The notes under the pieces: generated by a model
Told to the model about the DNA's origin: nothing
Databases searched by the model: none
What the model saw: only the letters and a program-made list of their open reading frames with translations
NCBI GenBank assembly: GCA_964245885.1
Contig: CAXTOX010000001.1
Span: 50,985-114,984, forward strand
DNA length: 64,000 nucleotides
DNA from: CAHJWO01 sp964245885
GTDB taxonomy: Bacteria; Verrucomicrobiota; Verrucomicrobiia; Chthoniobacterales; SZAS-18
Reading direction: 5' to 3'
Position numbers and translations under genes: made by a program
Shown here: piece by piece, positions 61,113 to 64,000 of the stretch
Layout: each line of letters begins with the position of its first letter
How positions within the stretch are numbered: position 1 is the stretch's first letter

Positions 61113-61727
61113 TCAGTGCTTCGGCGGATGGACCATCTGCGCGTTGAACTTCTCGATGCGCTCGGATTCGGCCGCGAACAACGGGGCCATTTTGTCGAGG
61201 TCGAGGATGTCGATGCTCTTGATGTGGTCGCCCTGCATGATGCTGTTGACGATGTCCTGGCCCTTGGTGACCTGCCCGAAGATCGTGTGGTGCCCGTTGA
61301 GCCAGGGCGTCGGGACGTGCGTGATGAAGAACTGGCTGCCGTTGGTGTTCGGGCCGCTGTTGGCCATGGCGAAGACCCCCGGTTTGTCGAACTTGCCCGC
61401 GTCGCCTTTCTCATCCTCGAACTTGTAACCGGGATCGCCGCTGCCCGTGCCCTTCGGGTCGCCGCCTTGGATCATGAAGTTGGCGATGACGCGGTGGAAC
61501 TTCAGGCCGTCATAAAATTTCTGCTGCGCGAGGTTGAGGAAATTGGCGGCCGTCAGCGGCACCTTGCTGGCGAAGATCGTCGCTTCGATGTCGCCCTTGT
61601 CGGTGTGAAGGACGACGCGAACGTCCTGCACCGGCGCGGTGGGACTGGAACTCTGCGCCCGCACGGGGGAAAGCGCGGCGAACGTGGCGGCGGACAGAAC
61701 GGCGAGGCAACGGATGGGACGGATCAT
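61113..61727 (-). CDS. Exported cyclophilin-type peptidyl-prolyl isomerase
   Basis: A 204-residue cyclophilin with a signal peptide (IRCLAVLSAATFAALSPVRA). Active-site pattern FHRVIANFMIQGGDPKGTGSG, FAMANSGPNTNGSQFFIT, and WLNGHHTIFGQV is complete. It speeds proline isomerisation in folding of exported proteins. ATG 61727 is chosen as the start of the signal peptide. Confidence 0.93.
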   Translation of the reverse strand: MIRPIRCLAVLSAATFAALSPVRAQSSSPTAPVQDVRVVLHTDKGDIEATIFASKVPLTAANFLNLAQQKFYDGLKFHRVIANFMIQGGDPKGTGSGDPGYKFEDEKGDAGKFDKPGVFAMANSGPNTNGSQFFITHVPTPWLNGHHTIFGQVTKGQDIVNSIMQGDHIKSIDILDLDKMAPLFAAESERIEKFNAQMVHPPKH

Positions 61728-61861
61728 AAAGCAAAGGGTGTTTGCCACACGATAGAAGATCGAGGCACGACTTCAACCGGACGGCCCATCTCCGTGCGAA
61801 CGATTTGTCGCAGACTCGGGAGTTGCATTTTGCCTCCGCCTTCCCTACGTACGGATTTCCC

Positions 61862-62764
61862 ATGGAGAACCCACCTGCCTCCGCCAACCAGAAGGCCCGC
61901 GTCGCCCTCGTGCAGATGCGCTGCTCGCCCGACCCGGACGAAAACCGCGCCCACGCCGTCGAGAAGGTCCGGGCTGCCGCCGCGCAGGGCGCGCACATCG
62001 TCTGCCTGCCCGAACTCTACGCCTCGCAATACTTCTGCCAGGAGGAAAACCACGCCAACTTCCAACTCGCCGAGACCATCCCCGGTCCGTCGAGCGAACT
62101 CCTCGGCCAGCTCGCCGCCGAGCTGAAGGTCGTTATCATCGCCTCGCTCTTCGAGCGCCGCGCCGCCGGGTTGTACCACAACACCGCGATCGTGCTCGAC
62201 GCGGACGGCACGATGCTGGGCCGCTACCGGAAAATGCACATCCCGGACGACCCGCTGTACTACGAGAAGTTTTATTTCACGCCCGGAGACCTCGGCTTTC
62301 GCTCGTGGGATACAAAAAAGGGGAAGCTCGGCGTGTTGGTGTGCTGGGACCAGTGGTTCCCCGAGGGCGCGCGGCTGACGGCGCTCAGCGGCGCGCAGAT
62401 CCTCTTTTACCCGACCGCCATCGGCTGGCATCCTGGTGAGAAGGAGCAGTACGGCCACGGGCAGCACTCCAGCTGGGAGACGATCCAGCGCGGCCACGCC
62501 ATCGCCAACGGCTGCTACGTCGCCGCCGTCAACCGCGTCGGCCACGAGAGGCCGGCGGGCGGCGCGGGCATTGAGTTCTGGGGACAGAGTTTCCTTTGCG
62601 ATCCCGCCGGGCAGATTCTGGCGAAAGGGGGCATCCACGACGAGGAAACCGTCGTAGTAGATATTGACTTCGCGCGGGTGGAGGAGCAGCGGACCCACTG
62701 GCCGTTCCTGCGGGACCGCAGGATCGAAGCCTACACGGAGATTACCCGCCGCTTGATCGATTAA
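61862..62764 (+). CDS. aguB: N-carbamoylputrescine amidase
   Basis: A 300-residue nitrilase-family enzyme. Catalytic triad Glu51 (CLPELYASQYF), Lys124 (YRKMHIPDDP) and Cys161 (LVCWDQWFPE) are present; YYEKFYFTPGD and HPGEKEQYG fit the AguB group. It cleaves N-carbamoylputrescine to putrescine, CO2 and ammonia. Next to aguA (77-base gap), so it completes agmatine use. Confidence 0.93.
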   Translation: MENPPASANQKARVALVQMRCSPDPDENRAHAVEKVRAAAAQGAHIVCLPELYASQYFCQEENHANFQLAETIPGPSSELLGQLAAELKVVIIASLFERRAAGLYHNTAIVLDADGTMLGRYRKMHIPDDPLYYEKFYFTPGDLGFRSWDTKKGKLGVLVCWDQWFPEGARLTALSGAQILFYPTAIGWHPGEKEQYGHGQHSSWETIQRGHAIANGCYVAAVNRVGHERPAGGAGIEFWGQSFLCDPAGQILAKGGIHDEETVVVDIDFARVEEQRTHWPFLRDRRIEAYTEITRRLID

Positions 62765-62841
62765 GAAACGCTTCCCGTCCGCACGGCGACCACGCTAGAA
62801 TTTCGTTCGTCACGTCTGCGCCCCGGAGCAGCCAATTCACG

Positions 62842-63894
62842 ATGTCCGACACTCCTGCCGCCCTCGGATACCGCATGCCCGCGGAGTGGGAGCCACACGC
62901 CGCGACGTGGTTGTCGTGGCCGCGGCCCGACGGCATCTCGTTCCCCGGCGGCGGCTACGAACGCGCTGTGCCCGCGCTCGTGAAGATGGTCGCCGCGCTC
63001 GGCGAGAGCGAGCCGGTGTGCATCAACGTCTGCAACGAGGAGCACGAAGCCGCCGTCCGGAAGCATCTCTCCGCGCTGCCGGATGGTTGCGCGCACGTCC
63101 GGTTTTTCCACATCCCCACGAACGAACCCTGGTGCCGCGACCACGGGCCGATTTTTTTGACGCGTGAGGCGGACCCGCGCATGGCGGTGCTCGACTTCGA
63201 CTACAACGCCTGGGGTTGGAAGTACCCGCCGTTCGACCACGACGACGCCGTGCCCACGCGCGTGGCCGAGACGCTGGGCGGGCTGCCGGTGTACAGCCCC
63301 GGCATCGTGCTCGAAGGCGGCTCGGTCGACGTGAACGGCTCCGGCACGCTGCTCACCACGGAAAGCTGCCTCTTGAACCCCAACCGCAACCCGACGCTCA
63401 AGAAGGCGCAGATCGAGGCGGTTCTCAGAGACTTCCTGTGCGTGCGCAACATCCTCTGGCTGGGCGACGGCATCGAGGGCGACGACACGGACGGGCACGT
63501 CGATGACCTCACCCGGTTTGTGAACCGCACGATGGTCGTCACGGTGATCGAAGAGGATGAACTCGATCCCAACCACGAACCGCTCCAGACAAACCTCCAC
63601 CGGTTGCGCGAGATGACGGCGGAAGACGGCGCGCCGCTGCACGTGCTGACGCTGCCGATGCCCTCGAAGATCGTGCGCGAAGGGCAGCGCCTGCCGGCGA
63701 GCTACGCGAATTTCTACATCGGCAACAAGGTGGTGCTGTTGCCGACCTTCGGCGATCCGCACGACGCGTGGGCGGCGAGCGTGCTGCGGCAAGCCATGCC
63801 GACGCGGAAGATCGTGCCGATTGACTGCCGCGAACTGATCTGGGGACTCGGCGCGTTCCACTGCCTGACGCAGCAGCAGCCGGCGGTGGAGTGA
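62842..63894 (+). CDS. aguA: Agmatine deiminase
   Basis: A 350-residue peptidyl-arginine-deiminase family enzyme that turns agmatine into N-carbamoylputrescine and ammonia. Motifs: WEPHAATWLSWP, EPWCRDHGPIF, EGGSVDVNGSGTLLTTESCLLN, DDTDGHVDDLTRF and the catalytic Cys341 in FHCLTQQQPA. Works with AguB to give putrescine without urea. No arginine decarboxylase is in the window. A family A repeat starts shortly after TGA. Confidence 0.93.
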   Translation: MSDTPAALGYRMPAEWEPHAATWLSWPRPDGISFPGGGYERAVPALVKMVAALGESEPVCINVCNEEHEAAVRKHLSALPDGCAHVRFFHIPTNEPWCRDHGPIFLTREADPRMAVLDFDYNAWGWKYPPFDHDDAVPTRVAETLGGLPVYSPGIVLEGGSVDVNGSGTLLTTESCLLNPNRNPTLKKAQIEAVLRDFLCVRNILWLGDGIEGDDTDGHVDDLTRFVNRTMVVTVIEEDELDPNHEPLQTNLHRLREMTAEDGAPLHVLTLPMPSKIVREGQRLPASYANFYIGNKVVLLPTFGDPHDAWAASVLRQAMPTRKIVPIDCRELIWGLGAFHCLTQQQPAVE

Positions 63895-63918
63895 TCCCGC
63901 CGCGAAGCGGCAGCGTCC

Positions 63919-64000
63919 AAGGTAGGGTTGCCTCTCCGAGGCAATCCTAGAGCATAGTTCGCTTGATTGAGCCACGACTGGCTGGCAAGCTGGCGGCATG
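63919..64000. repeat. Family A palindromic repeat, copy 4 (cut by window edge)
   Basis: The left end AAGGTAGGGTTGCC with the nested GCCTC TCC GAGGC hairpin is present, preceded by a CCGC-GAA-GCGG hairpin. The right arm should lie beyond the window; the sequence after 63950 differs from the middle of other copies. Confidence 0.75.

Noticed and set aside
1..64000. CRISPR array, rRNA, prophage or integrase genes
   Set aside because: No regularly spaced direct repeats with unique spacers, no rRNA-like segments and no phage structural or recombinase proteins were found on reading both strands.

Overview
The window is high-GC bacterial DNA, most likely from a Verrucomicrobiota member of the Chthoniobacter/Spartobacteria type. 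The evidence is a prepilin-like gene set matching the Verru_Chthon cassettes at the left edge, two exosortase-sorted PEP-CTERM proteins, an alternative complex III operon, a tyrosine-rich CAP protein, and many palindromic intergenic repeats. No phage, integrase, CRISPR array or rRNA was seen. The only RNA gene recognised is tRNA-Gln(TTG).

Layout. 1-6.9 kb: end of a prepilin-like cassette (B, C, A) followed by two small secreted paralogues. 6.9-13.5 kb, minus strand: a reductive pyrimidine-catabolism group (class III aminotransferase, NCS1 nucleobase transporter, PreA-like dihydropyrimidine dehydrogenase subunit, Zn-dependent carbamoyl-amide hydrolase) with a lamin-tail PEP-CTERM protein. 13.6-16.7 kb: a second PEP-CTERM protein, a small OB-fold-like secreted protein and an S1/P1 nuclease. 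16.9-21.8 kb: (deoxy)ribose catabolism (a catalytic aldehyde dehydrogenase, a Cys-less truncated dehydrogenase homologue, ribokinase, deoxyribose-phosphate aldolase), interrupted by a GxxExxY nuclease-like gene bracketed by inverted repeats. 21.9-30.6 kb: LOG protein, AraC regulator divergent from an SDR, a membrane-fused molybdopterin oxidoreductase, tRNA-Gln, CAP protein and glycosyltransferase.

30.8-51.4 kb is the centrepiece, one long plus-strand respiratory locus. It holds ActA-F of alternative complex III (quinol:cytochrome c oxidoreductase), a one-helix Pro/Ala-rich protein, CcoN-, CcoO- and CcoP-like subunits, CoxB and CoxA of a complete A-type cytochrome c oxidase, CtaA and CtaB for heme A, a small membrane protein, CoxC, SCO, a small CPGC protein and a DUF420 (CtaM-like) protein. 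The CcoN-like subunit has lost five of six metal/heme histidines, so it cannot be an oxidase. It looks like a repurposed scaffold between complex III and the real oxidase. A perfect CRP/FNR-type palindrome lies upstream of actA, and a consensus promoter with an overlapping palindrome lies in front of coxB.

51.4-64 kb: hydroxyacid dehydrogenase, cupin, SDR, small secreted and SnoaL-like proteins, a double retropepsin, a metallo-beta-lactamase-fold hydrolase, a TPR-AAA ATPase, a TPR membrane protein, 6-phosphogluconolactonase, a cyclophilin, and the AguB/AguA pair converting agmatine to putrescine.

Across the window at least five unrelated palindromic repeat families (named A-E here) sit between genes. 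Several begin on the base after a stop codon. Family E also brackets the GxxExxY gene, which makes that gene plus its arms the best candidate for an undescribed mobile or regulatory system.
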